Positions 44,009-52,747 of a stretch of 64,000 bases of DNA are shown one piece after another. A program made the position numbers and the translations under genes. The first letter of the stretch is position 1; each line of letters starts with the position of its first letter. This DNA is from Frigididesulfovibrio sp031551885 (lineage in GTDB: Bacteria; Desulfobacterota; Desulfovibrionia; Desulfovibrionales; Desulfovibrionaceae). The stretch is from NCBI GenBank assembly GCA_031551885.1, contig JAVBMX010000017.1, forward strand, positions 1 to 64,000. Direction: 5' to 3'. Below the pieces are notes generated by a model. The model searched no databases. It was not told the origin of the DNA and saw nothing but the letters and a program-made list of their open reading frames with translations.

Positions 44009-44380
44009 ATGAACAACCGTTTTTTGTTGTGTGCTCTCTTGCTGTCGCTGTCACTTGTGAGCGCCCCGGCCTGTGCCGGGCAGGCAAGCCCGGAAGGCAA
44101 CATGGGGGCGGGGGTAAGCGACCTCTATCGCCAAAGTATAGTTTCCCGGATACGGCCCAACTGGACTCTACCCGGCGAGGCCAAGAACTATACGGGGATC
44201 GTCAACGTAAAAATCAATCCAAACGGCTCGGTGCGAGAGGCCACCATCGTGCGCAGCTCCGGAAGCTCGTATATTGATTCATCTATCATTCAAGCGGTTA
44301 TGGCCTCAACGCTGGAGCCGCCGCCACCGGGCATTGCGGAGATGGACATCACTTTCAGCACCAATCTGTTGTCTCACTGA
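44009..44380 (+). CDS. Secreted free-standing TonB/TolA C-terminal domain
   Basis: 123 residues: Sec signal peptide (cleaved near PACA-GQA), then directly a domain that matches the last 80 residues of the TolA protein just upstream (RIRPNWTLPGEAKNYTGIVN, IVRSSGSSYIDSSIIQAVMAS, LEPPPPGIAEMDITF). There is no membrane anchor or linker. ATG follows agaggaacc. It presumably arose by partial duplication of tolA and may compete with or assist TolA in binding Pal/TolB. Confidence 0.85.
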   Translation: MNNRFLLCALLLSLSLVSAPACAGQASPEGNMGAGVSDLYRQSIVSRIRPNWTLPGEAKNYTGIVNVKINPNGSVREATIVRSSGSSYIDSSIIQAVMASTLEPPPPGIAEMDITFSTNLLSH

Positions 44381-44536
44381 AGAAATTTCATTTTGAAATT
44401 TTCTGTGAAACCGTCTCGCAATACCGACGAGATTACTCTGTAAAACCACCCCGATACCTGGGGATGCTTTTTTCCGATTCCGATGGTATAGGAGCGGCCA
44501 CGTGCTCACTCCCCAATAAAATTTTTGAGGTTTGCC

Positions 44537-45841
44537 ATGAACAAACGTCTTTCGATGCTCACACTTTCTCTCCTCGCCTTGGCGCTGTTCGCGGCTCCGG
44601 CGTTCGCCGCCCAGGTCAGCGTGGTCGTTGACCGGCCGGGCCAGAACCTCACCCGCGTGGTCCTCGCCCCGCCCATGGGCAGCAGCGGCTCCGTTCAGGC
44701 TTTGAACGACGCCGTCACCACCAACATGCGTATTCTGCCTTTCGTGGAAATGCTCGATTCACGCAGCATTCCCGGCGGCGGCACGGTTTCCACCCCCACG
44801 GCCCAGGGCATCGACTTCAAGCCCTTCCTCATGGCCGGCGCCAACCTGCTGATCACCACCAACTGGGTGTCTTCCAACCAGGTGGAACTGCGGGCCTTTG
44901 AAGTTTCCGAAGGCAAGTTCATCTTCGGCAACCGCTACGACGTGGGCGGCGGCTCTGAAGGCGCGGCCGACGTGGCCGACAAGTTCTGCGCCGACTTTTT
45001 GGAAAACATCATCGGCAAAGGCGACTTCTTCCGCTCCACCATGGCTTTCTCCAAATCCGGCGGAGCCGGAAAAAAAGACATCTGGAGCGTCAAGCCCAAC
45101 GGCCGGCACCTGCGCCAGCTCACCAACATCAAGGGAGAAGCCATTTCCCCCACCTGGTCGCCCGACGGCCGCTTCGTGCTCTTCACCAGCATCGACCCGC
45201 GCTCCCACGCCCTGGGCATTTACGACAACGCCACCAAGAGCACCCAGCGCACCAAGTTCCCCGGCAACACGGTCATCGGGCCCTGCTTCATGCCCGACAG
45301 CCGCGTGGCCGTGGGCCTGACCGACGGCAGAAACCCGAGCATCTTCCTGCTCAGCCGCAACTTCCAGAAAGAAAGCAAACTGGAAGGCAGCAACGGCATC
45401 GACGTGTCGCCCTCCGTGGACGCCTCCGGCCGTTTGATGGCCTTCACCTCCAGCCGCGCCGGCGGTCCGCAGATTTATGTGAAAGACCTGTCTTCCGGCT
45501 CGGTGCGGCGGGTTTCCATGACCGGCGATTACAACACCGACCCCTCGATCAGCCCGGACGGCACCTTGGTGGCCTATGCCAAGCGGATGGGCGGCGGGCA
45601 CCGTATTTTTGTGGCCGACCTGCGCACCGGGCAGGAAACCCAAATCACCAACGGCCCCGGCAGCGATGAAGAACCCGCCTTCGCCCCCGACGGCTACTTT
45701 GTGGCTTTCATGTCCACCAGCGGCGGCGGCAAGCGCATTTACTTCACCACCCGCTTCGGCGGCAGGCCCACCATGTTGCCCACCGGCGCGGGCGACGCGG
45801 CCTTCCCCGCCTGGGGCACGACCATGCGCTCCGCCAACTAG
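44537..45841 (+). CDS. tolB: Tol-Pal system protein TolB
   Basis: 434 residues: signal peptide (1-25, AFA-AQ), N-terminal domain with VLAPP and an NLLITTNW segment, and a beta-propeller with repeated SPDGR and SPDGT blades (about 170-430). It shuttles between TolA and Pal in the periplasm. ATG 44537 follows tgaggtttgcc. pal is not in the window. Confidence 0.94.
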   Translation: MNKRLSMLTLSLLALALFAAPAFAAQVSVVVDRPGQNLTRVVLAPPMGSSGSVQALNDAVTTNMRILPFVEMLDSRSIPGGGTVSTPTAQGIDFKPFLMAGANLLITTNWVSSNQVELRAFEVSEGKFIFGNRYDVGGGSEGAADVADKFCADFLENIIGKGDFFRSTMAFSKSGGAGKKDIWSVKPNGRHLRQLTNIKGEAISPTWSPDGRFVLFTSIDPRSHALGIYDNATKSTQRTKFPGNTVIGPCFMPDSRVAVGLTDGRNPSIFLLSRNFQKESKLEGSNGIDVSPSVDASGRLMAFTSSRAGGPQIYVKDLSSGSVRRVSMTGDYNTDPSISPDGTLVAYAKRMGGGHRIFVADLRTGQETQITNGPGSDEEPAFAPDGYFVAFMSTSGGGKRIYFTTRFGGRPTMLPTGAGDAAFPAWGTTMRSAN

Positions 45842-45848
45842 AGGCATC

Positions 45849-46712
45849 GTGCGGGTCGTTCGCGCACAATCCGCAGGTTTCTGCATGGGCGTCGCCCTGG
45901 CCCTTCGGGCTTTGGACGCCGCCCTTGCGGAGCCCCGCGCGGGTCGCCTGATCACTCACGGCCCGATTATTCACAACCCCCTGGTCATCCAGGAGTATGC
46001 CGAAAAAGGCGTGCTCATTTCCGAAGACCCCGCCCTGGCCGGCCCCGGCGACACGGTGGTCATCCGCGCCCACGGCATCACCGAAGAGGTGGAAGCCCGC
46101 CTCAACGCTTCCGGCGGCACGGTGCGCGACGCCACCTGCCCCAAAGTCAAAAAAGCCCAGCTGGCCATTGCCGGGCAAAGTTCCCTGGGAAAAATTCTTC
46201 TGCTCTTCGGCGAGGCCGATCACCCGGAAGTCCAAGGGCTCATCGGGTATGCCGGCGGCCGGGCGCACGTGTTCGGCTCCCTCCAGGAGCTGGAGGAACT
46301 TCCCCTGGACCCCGGCAAGGACTGGTTCCTGGCCGCCCAGACCACCCAGGATCGCGGCGCTTTTGAAGAGGCCGCCCGGCTGGTGCGCCGCCGCCTGGGA
46401 CGCGGCGTCCCCGTGCTTTCCACCATCTGCAACGCCACCCGCACCCGCCAGGAAGAGGCCGAAGCCCTGGCCTCTCAGGTGGACATCATGGTCGTGGTGG
46501 GCGGCCGCAATAGCGGCAACACCCGCCGTCTGGCGGAAGTCGCCGCCGCGCGCGGAACCCCCGTCGTGCTTGTCGAACAGGCCTCCGACCTTGATCCCGC
46601 GCAATTCGCCGGGCGCGCCGCGGTCGGCCTGACCGCCGGAGCCTCCACCCCGGAACGGCACATCGCAGACGTCGAAGCCCGCCTGCGCGCCTTCAATACC
46701 TCCCCCGCGTGA
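45849..46712 (+). CDS. ispH: 4-hydroxy-3-methylbut-2-enyl diphosphate reductase
   Basis: 287 residues. Last step of the non-mevalonate pathway, giving IPP and DMAPP via a [4Fe-4S] cluster. The three cluster Cys are in AGFCMGV, DATCPKV and TICNAT; catalytic Glu region and THGPIIHNP (His) are present. GTG start seven bases after the tolB stop. It is probably cotranscribed with tolB. Confidence 0.94.
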   Translation: MRVVRAQSAGFCMGVALALRALDAALAEPRAGRLITHGPIIHNPLVIQEYAEKGVLISEDPALAGPGDTVVIRAHGITEEVEARLNASGGTVRDATCPKVKKAQLAIAGQSSLGKILLLFGEADHPEVQGLIGYAGGRAHVFGSLQELEELPLDPGKDWFLAAQTTQDRGAFEEAARLVRRRLGRGVPVLSTICNATRTRQEEAEALASQVDIMVVVGGRNSGNTRRLAEVAAARGTPVVLVEQASDLDPAQFAGRAAVGLTAGASTPERHIADVEARLRAFNTSPA

Positions 46713-47161
46713 CGCCCCCCACGCTCACACAGCGCAGCGCCACACCCCATAAATAGACGGCCTCATCCCGCCCGGAGTATCCGCATCCCGGAGGGGAAAT
46801 ACGCTCCGCCGAGCCCTCGGCCCATCATCCGCAGACCGCCGACGTCGGGCGCCAAAGACTTCCCGACGCGCCGGCGCGGTTCCCCGCTCTTCTCCCTGCG
46901 CGGACTCAATAAATTTTGCTCCCCCGTATTGACGAAACCGCCATTTTGGAAGAATCTTGTCCATAACCCTTATGTTTTGTCTGGAACGGACGAAAAGACG
47001 GCATCACGTATAGACGTCCGAATGAACACACGTATGGTGGACCGAGCAAGAAACGCCAAGGCCGACAGACGTCGAAACGAATACGCAAGCGGGCGCCCGT
47101 CGCGCGACCGCCGAGCATTTTCAGGGTGAAAATGCTTGAGAACGAGGGGAGCCGTAGACTT
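46713..47161. other. Intergenic region between ispH and cheV
   Basis: About 450 bases; short open frames on both strands look accidental. A TTGACG at about 46929 could be a -35 box but no good -10 is found 16-18 bases away. The short palindrome at 47114-47136 lies 26 bases before cheV. Confidence 0.45.
47114..47136. repeat. Short palindrome CATTTTCA-N3-TGAAAATG (copy 2)
   Basis: Same inner arms and spacer length as the copy at 4344-4366, with outer bases ag/ct in place of aa/tt. Located 26 bases upstream of cheV, within its leader. Confidence 0.6.
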
Positions 47162-48127
47162 ATGACCCAATCAAACATTCTGCTGGAAGCGGGCACAAAC
47201 GAACTTGAAATTGTGGAATTCCACCTGGACGAGCTCGAGCCCGACGGCCAAACCCAGTATAAAGGCTATTACGGCGTCAACGTCGCCAAGGTGCTGGAGA
47301 TCATCCGTCTGCCCAAGGTGACCGAGCTGCCGGAAGTTCGCCACAAATCCGTTCTCGGCGCGTTCAACCTGCGTTCGCAAATCATCCCGCTGGTGGATCT
47401 TTCCGCTTGGCTCGGGAAAAAACGCATCGACACCGAGGCCCCCAAAGTCATCGTCACGGAGTTCAACAACGTGACTACGGCCTTCCAGGTCTCGGGCGTC
47501 AACCGCATCCACCGTATCAGCTGGGAAGAGGTCGAACCGCCGAATACCTACGTCTCCAACCTGACCCGCAACACCATCACCGGCGTGGTCAAACTGGAAG
47601 GACGGATCATTTTCCTTCTCGATCTGGAGCGCATCGTCGGCGACTTGAACCCGCAGCTCGCCCTGCGCCTGGACGAAGCTGTGGACTGGGATGCCGGCGG
47701 CCGTTATCGCGCCTTGATCGCCGACGACTCCACGGTCATTCGCGAGATGCTCAAAGATCTGCTCACCCGAGCGGGCTTTGAAGTGGAAACCGTGACCAAC
47801 GGCCGTGAAGCCTGGGAACGGCTTGAAGATATCAAGCGTAAAGCCGAAGCCGAAGGGAAGTCGGTGGACAGTTATGTGCAGTGCGTTGTTTCCGACATCG
47901 AAATGCCCCAGATGGACGGCCACAACCTGTGCAAGCGAATCAAAGACGACCCGATGCTCAAACACCTGCCCGTGCTGCTGTTCTCTTCGTTGATCACGGA
48001 TAAGTTGCGCCACAAAGGGGAAGCCGTGGGCGCGGACGAACAGATCTCCAAGCCGGAGGTCACCGCTCTGGCTCAAAAGGCCATGGCCCTGATCAAGCAG
48101 AACCAGGCAAGAGCTGCCGGGAAATAG
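47162..48127 (+). CDS. cheV: Chemotaxis coupling/response protein CheV
   Basis: 321 residues: N-terminal CheW-like domain (about 15-165) and C-terminal receiver (about 188-315) with phosphorylation site VVSDIEMPQMDG near 250, DD pair in IADDS and Lys in ISKPEV. CheV couples chemoreceptors to CheA and adapts by phosphorylation. No other chemotaxis gene lies in the window. Start ATG 47162 with a distant gaggggag; a GTG at 47126 is in frame but overlaps the palindrome. Confidence 0.92.
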   Translation: MTQSNILLEAGTNELEIVEFHLDELEPDGQTQYKGYYGVNVAKVLEIIRLPKVTELPEVRHKSVLGAFNLRSQIIPLVDLSAWLGKKRIDTEAPKVIVTEFNNVTTAFQVSGVNRIHRISWEEVEPPNTYVSNLTRNTITGVVKLEGRIIFLLDLERIVGDLNPQLALRLDEAVDWDAGGRYRALIADDSTVIREMLKDLLTRAGFEVETVTNGREAWERLEDIKRKAEAEGKSVDSYVQCVVSDIEMPQMDGHNLCKRIKDDPMLKHLPVLLFSSLITDKLRHKGEAVGADEQISKPEVTALAQKAMALIKQNQARAAGK

Positions 48128-48170
48128 AATACTTCGAAAGAAGTGACCCAGCGGAGTCTCTTCCACCAAA

Positions 48171-48199
48171 CGCCCTTCGCCCCGCGCGAAGGGCGTTTT
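48171..48199 (+). terminator. Terminator of cheV
   Basis: 9-bp stem (48171-48179 with 48187-48195), then tttt. The next base begins the family-1 element copy E. Confidence 0.75.
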
Positions 48200-48329
48200 C
48201 GGTGGCGGCGCGATTTGGCGTGATACCGCGTCAGGCTCGCTTTGTGCTCCGGGGCAGGACCAGAAGAGGCCGGCCCCATCGCCCAAAAGCTTCGTCTTCC
48301 TTGTCTGACGTCAAACCGCGCCGCCACCG
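48200..48329 (-). repeat. Dispersed hairpin element, family 1, copy E (reverse orientation)
   Basis: Arms 48200-48220 and 48309-48329 pair over 21 positions with one mismatch and one wobble. The core reads on the minus strand: gtcagacaaggaagacgaag, the GGGGC...GCCCC stem-loop and gagcctgacgcggtatcacg. It directly abuts the cheV terminator and lies before the rpoZ promoter. Confidence 0.85.
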
Positions 48330-48470
48330 TGTCACCAAGTCGATTCAGCACCTCTTTTCTTCTTCAAGCAATCGTTCGTTTGCACAACCAAGTCCCAATT
48401 TTGCGTGGAGCAAAACCGCTTTGCCGAATTCTTTATGCTGGGGCTTCGTTCTTGCGGCAACGGTTCGGGG

Positions 48471-48500
48471 TTGACAATTCCGCGGGTTCGCGCATATATC
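48471..48500 (+). promoter_or_regulatory. Promoter of rpoZ-dnaJ-moaC
   Basis: TTGACA at 48471-48476, 18-base spacer, TATATC at 48495-48500, 45 bases upstream of rpoZ. Best sigma-70 match in the window. Confidence 0.7.
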
Positions 48501-48544
48501 TTCGCTCTTACAAATGCCGGTACCCATCCGGCCAAGGAGACATC

Positions 48545-48778
48545 ATGGCCCGTATCACCGTTGAGGACTGCCAAGAACGCGTCAACAACCGTTTTCTGCT
48601 GGTGCAGATGGCCATCAAGCGCGTGCACCAGTTCCGCGAGGGGTACCCCGCCCTGGTGGAATCGCGCAACAAGGAAGTGGTCACGGCCCTGCGAGAAATC
48701 GCGTCGGCCAAGGTCATGCCTGAAGATCTTTCCTACTTCAATCCGCCCACCGAAGACTTTGTCGAAGACCCCGACTGA
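48545..48778 (+). CDS. rpoZ: RNA polymerase omega subunit
   Basis: 77 residues. MARITVEDCQERVNNRFLLV is the typical omega N-terminus and the helix NRFLLVQMAIKRVHQF and NKEVVTALREIAS follow. It assists folding and assembly of beta-prime. The ribosome site is ccaaggagacatc. dnaJ begins eight bases after the stop. Confidence 0.92.
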   Translation: MARITVEDCQERVNNRFLLVQMAIKRVHQFREGYPALVESRNKEVVTALREIASAKVMPEDLSYFNPPTEDFVEDPD

Positions 48779-48786
48779 TCCCTCAC

Positions 48787-49905
48787 ATGCCTAGAGACTA
48801 CTACGAGGTACTTGGAGTTTCCAAGACCGCCGGCGAAGAGGAAATCAAAAAAGCCTACCGCAAATTGGCCATGGAGCATCACCCGGACCGAAACCCCGAG
48901 AATGCCGAGGCCGAGAGCAAATTCAAAGAAGCCGCGGAAGCGTACGACGTTTTGCGCGACCCCGACAAGCGCGCCCGCTATGATCGCTTCGGCCATACCG
49001 GCGCGAACGGCGGCGGTGGCGGCGGATTTTCTTCAGCGGAAGACATTTTCTCGCACTTCGGCGACATCTTCGGCGACCTGTTTGGGTTCGGCATGGGCGC
49101 GCGCACGGGCTCACGCAACCGCCCCCGGCGCGGCTCGGATCTGCGCTACAACCTGAGCATTTCCTTCCGGCAAGCCGCCAAGGGCGCCAACGTTCCCATC
49201 CGGGTTCCCCGCAACGAGCCCTGCAACCAATGCCTGGGCTCCGGCGCCGCTCCCGGCACCATTCCGGAAACCTGCCGGCGGTGCGGCGGACTGGGGCAAG
49301 TGCGCCACAACCAGGGATTTTTCCAGATCAGCGTGCCCTGCCCCGACTGCCGGGGCGCGGGCAGCGTGATCAAAACCCCCTGCCCACTTTGCCTTGGCAG
49401 GGGGATACTGCAGAAAACCCGCGATCTCACCGTGCGCGTTCCGGCCGGCGTGGACACAGGCAACCGCCTGCGTCTGCGCGATGAAGGCGAACCCGGGGAA
49501 AACGGCGGCCCTTCCGGCGATCTCTTCGTGGTTCTTCAGGTTGAGGACGACGATGAATTCGAACGCGACGGCCAGAACCTGCTCACGTCCAAAGAAATCA
49601 CCTTTGTGCAGGCCGCCCTGGGCGACAAAGTTTCCGTGCCGACCCTGGACGACGACCTGACCATGGACGTTCCCAAAGGAACCCAAAGCGGCGAAGTCTT
49701 CCGCATTGCCGGCAAAGGCCTGCCCCACCCCGGACGCAACGCCTCCGGCGACCTGCTGGTGGAAATCCGGGTGGTCACGCCCAAGCACTTGAACGCAAAG
49801 CAGGAGGAGCTTCTGCGGGAGTTCGCCGGCCTGGAAGCGGATAAACCTTTGAACAAGGCCAAGGATATCTTCAAAAAAGTCGGCAAAGCCATGGGCATCG
49901 ATTGA
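48787..49905 (+). CDS. dnaJ: Chaperone DnaJ
   Basis: 372 residues: J domain (1-70) with HHPDRN, Gly/Phe-rich stretch, then a zinc-binding domain with four CxxCxGxG motifs (CNQCLGSG, CRRCGGLG, CPDCRGAG, CPLCLGRG) and a C-terminal substrate-binding region. Stimulates DnaK ATPase. dnaK is not in the window. The stop overlaps moaC. Confidence 0.92.
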   Translation: MPRDYYEVLGVSKTAGEEEIKKAYRKLAMEHHPDRNPENAEAESKFKEAAEAYDVLRDPDKRARYDRFGHTGANGGGGGGFSSAEDIFSHFGDIFGDLFGFGMGARTGSRNRPRRGSDLRYNLSISFRQAAKGANVPIRVPRNEPCNQCLGSGAAPGTIPETCRRCGGLGQVRHNQGFFQISVPCPDCRGAGSVIKTPCPLCLGRGILQKTRDLTVRVPAGVDTGNRLRLRDEGEPGENGGPSGDLFVVLQVEDDDEFERDGQNLLTSKEITFVQAALGDKVSVPTLDDDLTMDVPKGTQSGEVFRIAGKGLPHPGRNASGDLLVEIRVVTPKHLNAKQEELLREFAGLEADKPLNKAKDIFKKVGKAMGID

Positions 49906-50384
49906 TGAGCGGTTTTTCCCACCTCACGGACGACGGCACCGCGACCATGGTGGACGTGGGCGGCAAAGCCGAAACCCGGCGCACGGCCGTGGCCCGCGTT
50001 GAGGTTCGCCTCTCCCCCGCGACCATGGACCTGTTGATCAAAAAAGCCCTGCCCAAAGGCGACGTTCTTTCCGTGGCCCGCGTGGCGGGCATCCTGGCGG
50101 CCAAGAAAACCGCCGACCTCATTCCCCTCTGCCATCCCCTGCCCCTGGACTTCGTCGACGTGCGCTTTGAAGTGGATGCGCAAACAAACGTTCTGCGCAT
50201 CGAAACCGAAGCCCGCACCTCGTCCCGCACCGGAGTGGAGATGGAAGCCCTGACCGCCGCCCAGATCGCAGCCCTGACGGTCTACGACATGTGCAAGGCC
50301 GTGCAGAAGGATATCGCCATCACCCACTGCCGGCTGATCACAAAAACCGGCGGCAAAAGCGGCGACTACCACGCGGCGGAATAA
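49905..50384 (+). CDS. moaC: Cyclic pyranopterin monophosphate synthase
   Basis: 159 residues. Second step of molybdenum cofactor synthesis. Motifs: LTDDGTATMVDVGGKAETRRTAVA, AKKTADLIPLCHPL, RTGVEMEALTA and MCKAV. ATG 49905 is taken over TTG 49902 and overlaps the dnaJ stop. The protein is complete, and no other moa/moe gene lies nearby. Confidence 0.95.
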   Translation: MSGFSHLTDDGTATMVDVGGKAETRRTAVARVEVRLSPATMDLLIKKALPKGDVLSVARVAGILAAKKTADLIPLCHPLPLDFVDVRFEVDAQTNVLRIETEARTSSRTGVEMEALTAAQIAALTVYDMCKAVQKDIAITHCRLITKTGGKSGDYHAAE

Positions 50385-50422
50385 CCTTTTCCGAAACCGG
50401 GGTCAGGCTTCAAGAATTCTTT

Positions 50423-50506
50423 CTGGGGGAATGATTCCCCCCAGCCCCCCCTCATCTATCGGCAAGTCGGCGCTTCACGCCGGCTTGCCGACAATAGGGG
50501 TGCAGG
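50423..50506 (-). repeat. Family-2 intergenic element, copy 4
   Basis: ctgggggaatgattcccccc, then agccccccctcat, the hairpin 50460-50472 with 50478-50490 (13 bp, one wobble), then ataggggtgcagg. Lies after moaC in reverse orientation relative to copies 1, 3 and 5. Confidence 0.65.
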
Positions 50507-50622
50507 TGCCGCCGGCGTTGCCGTGAGGCAATCTTTTCGCATCAAGGAAGTGCCGCCGGCCGATTAACCTACACGGCCCTATTGGAGTCCCCCTATTGAT
50601 TGCGCCAGAATCTGGAAAAAAA

Positions 50623-50665
50623 CGTGAGGCGGAACCTTTTCTCGAAGGTTCCGCCTCACGCTTCC
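50623..50665. terminator. Bidirectional terminator between moaC and the 50.7-kb membrane gene
   Basis: 16-bp perfect stem (50623-50638 with 50645-50660, loop ttctcg) flanked by A-rich and T-rich ends; serves both convergent genes. Confidence 0.85.
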
Positions 50666-50711
50666 TTTTCATCACGGCGAAGATCCCGCCGCACGCCTGT
50701 CCCGCCGCCGG

Positions 50712-51434
50712 CTACGGGTAATGAATCATAAACTCCACCAGCCCGGCCAAAACCCCCAACACGCCGACGCCGAATAAAATCGGATCGCGTAGGGCTTTGG
50801 CGATCCAGATCACCACCGCCGCCGCGACTGCAAGCAGCACGGCCCAAATGTGGGCGCCAAGGCCGAACATATCCAGCAGACTCGGGTGTTGCGAGGACAA
50901 CATCCAAAAGCCGGCCAGAATATACATGCAGCTTATGGCCGTATGCACCGGCTCCATGTCCTCCCACAGGCGTCGCCACTGCGAGGTGAAAGGCATGGCG
51001 AAGATCAGCGCGGCAAGGCCGAAAAACCAGAGCGGGTCCTGGGGCAAGGCAAAGGTGATCCCGGCGGAAAACGGCAGCATCACCCAAATTTTCTGGCCGA
51101 AGAACCCCAGGCCCGGGGTGGCCAAGCCGGCCGTCCAGAGCACCGGCGAACGCAGCCGCGCGCCGAAAAATACCAGCAGAGCGGAAAGCAGCAGAGGGAA
51201 AAAGGCGGCCGGATCGGCCGGCCCCGATTCCTGCGTGCCGTAGACGAACAGCAGCATGGAGACGGCGTAGACCAGCGCCTGAACGGCGAGAAAGAAATAG
51301 GCCTTGTCGACGAAGGACTCCGGCCTGCGCCGACGCATGACGCCCCCGGCGATGAGGCAGACCAGGGCGAAAACAGCCAGAAAAGCGGGTACGACCAGAC
51401 TGAGGGCGGGAGAAGGCGACAGCGCCGGATCCAC
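50712..51434 (-). CDS. Multi-pass membrane protein, family not recognised
   Basis: About 240 residues with seven or eight hydrophobic segments (for example FLAVFALVCLIAGGV, FFGLAALIFAMPF and AVLLAVAAAVVIWIA). No functional motif seen. The start is placed at GTG 51434 because aaggagg is six bases upstream; the neighbouring ATG at 51440 would have no spacer. The gene is convergent with moaC and stands alone. Confidence 0.6.
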   Translation of the reverse strand: MDPALSPSPALSLVVPAFLAVFALVCLIAGGVMRRRRPESFVDKAYFFLAVQALVYAVSMLLFVYGTQESGPADPAAFFPLLLSALLVFFGARLRSPVLWTAGLATPGLGFFGQKIWVMLPFSAGITFALPQDPLWFFGLAALIFAMPFTSQWRRLWEDMEPVHTAISCMYILAGFWMLSSQHPSLLDMFGLGAHIWAVLLAVAAAVVIWIAKALRDPILFGVGVLGVLAGLVEFMIHYP

Positions 51435-51607
51435 AGGCATCCTCCTTGGGCAAGCGCCCGTGCCGGGGAATCCGCACGGGAATGATGTCGGTATCTTCCC
51501 TCTTTTACATCGGGAAATCAAGCTGTTGCACGTAAAGCCCAAAGACGTCGCCGGATGAAGGGTATCGCCGGGGAGTCCCGCGGACTCCGCTCGTCCTTCT
51601 CCCATGC

Positions 51608-52747
51608 CTATTTCGGCAACATGGCTTCAATCCGCTCCACGAACGCGGCCAGACCGGAGACAAGACCCGCCGGGGGCGCCGGCGGAGCCGGGGCGGGCGC
51701 GGCCAAAGCCTCTCGGATGCCGACGGCGAGACACTCCGGGTCGCCGGGGTCGGCAAGAATCCGCTCCGTAGGCAGAAAACGCGACGAGCCGTTGAACGGT
51801 GTGCTCAAAACCCGCACTCCCGTGGCCGCCGCTTCCAGCACGGCGTTGGAACAGGCATCGTAAAAGGTGGGCAGAACGAACACGTCCAGGGCTTTGTAGA
51901 AGGCGGGCATATCCTCGACCTTGCCGAGAAAATGGACGCGTTCCTTCACGCCCAGGCTTGCCGCGACATCCAGATACTCGACGTTCCCGCGCCCCCCGGC
52001 CACGAACAGGTGATGGTCGTCGGGCAGCAGCGCCAAGGCCCGAATCAGCGGGCCCACCCCTTTGAGCACGAAGTTGGTCGAGGCCGTGCCGATCCACACG
52101 CCCCGCGTCGCGTCGGCGCAGCCGGACTTGGCCCCAAGGGCGTCACGGGCGGCCGTCCGCTCTTCCGGCGAAGGCGGAGAAAATCGCGAGAAATCCGGCA
52201 GGTTGTAGATCACTTCCAGACGTTCCCGGTCCATGCCGGGATGTTCGCCCATGATCCACTCGGCCACCAGATCCGAAACCGCCAGCACCGTGGCCGAGCC
52301 GGAGTACTGCCGGCGCTCCACGGCCAGGGTCAGCCAGTCCGAAGGCGAAAGCAGCCGGCGCAACCGTTTGGATGTTCGGGGAAACCCCTCGGGCAGCGCC
52401 TGCTCGGAAAGATTGCGGTAGTTGCGTAAAGGACCGCCGCCCACGCGCAGCACGTCCTGGTTCCAGGTTTTGCCCAGACCGATGGCAAGGTCGTAGCCGC
52501 CCTTCTTCCGGACCTGTTCGGCCCGGAACAAAAACCAGAGCATCTTGCCCACGCGCGGCCCCGGCGGCCGGCCCACGGCGATGACCCGCACTCCGGCGGG
52601 CGGCTCGGCTTCCTGCCGGGCGCAGATGAAGTCAACGGCATGCCCGCGCGCGCCCAGGGCTTCGGCCAGACGGAAGCCGAACTGCTCCACCCCGCCGTAG
52701 CGGGAAAAGCGCGGCAACATGATGCAGATACGGGCGGGGTTCCTCAT
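51608..52747 (-). CDS. Family 4 glycosyltransferase (WaaG-like)
   Basis: 379 residues, GT-B fold. N-terminal PRFSRYGGVEQFGFRLAEAL; donor site VGTAS-like GTASTNFVLKGVGPLI, then VHFLGKVEDMPAFYKALDVFVLPTFYDACSNAVLEAAATG with the E-x7-E signature. The VEQF and TFYDACSNAVLEA stretches match LPS core glucosyltransferases (WaaG/RfaG). Start ATG overlaps the CLC stop. Confidence 0.86.
   Translation of the reverse strand: MRNPARICIMLPRFSRYGGVEQFGFRLAEALGARGHAVDFICARQEAEPPAGVRVIAVGRPPGPRVGKMLWFLFRAEQVRKKGGYDLAIGLGKTWNQDVLRVGGGPLRNYRNLSEQALPEGFPRTSKRLRRLLSPSDWLTLAVERRQYSGSATVLAVSDLVAEWIMGEHPGMDRERLEVIYNLPDFSRFSPPSPEERTAARDALGAKSGCADATRGVWIGTASTNFVLKGVGPLIRALALLPDDHHLFVAGGRGNVEYLDVAASLGVKERVHFLGKVEDMPAFYKALDVFVLPTFYDACSNAVLEAAATGVRVLSTPFNGSSRFLPTERILADPGDPECLAVGIREALAAPAPAPPAPPAGLVSGLAAFVERIEAMLPK

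Noticed and set aside
46725..47129. Short frames on both strands between ispH and cheV
   Set aside because: No ribosome sites; Arg-rich translations typical of chance frames in GC-rich DNA.
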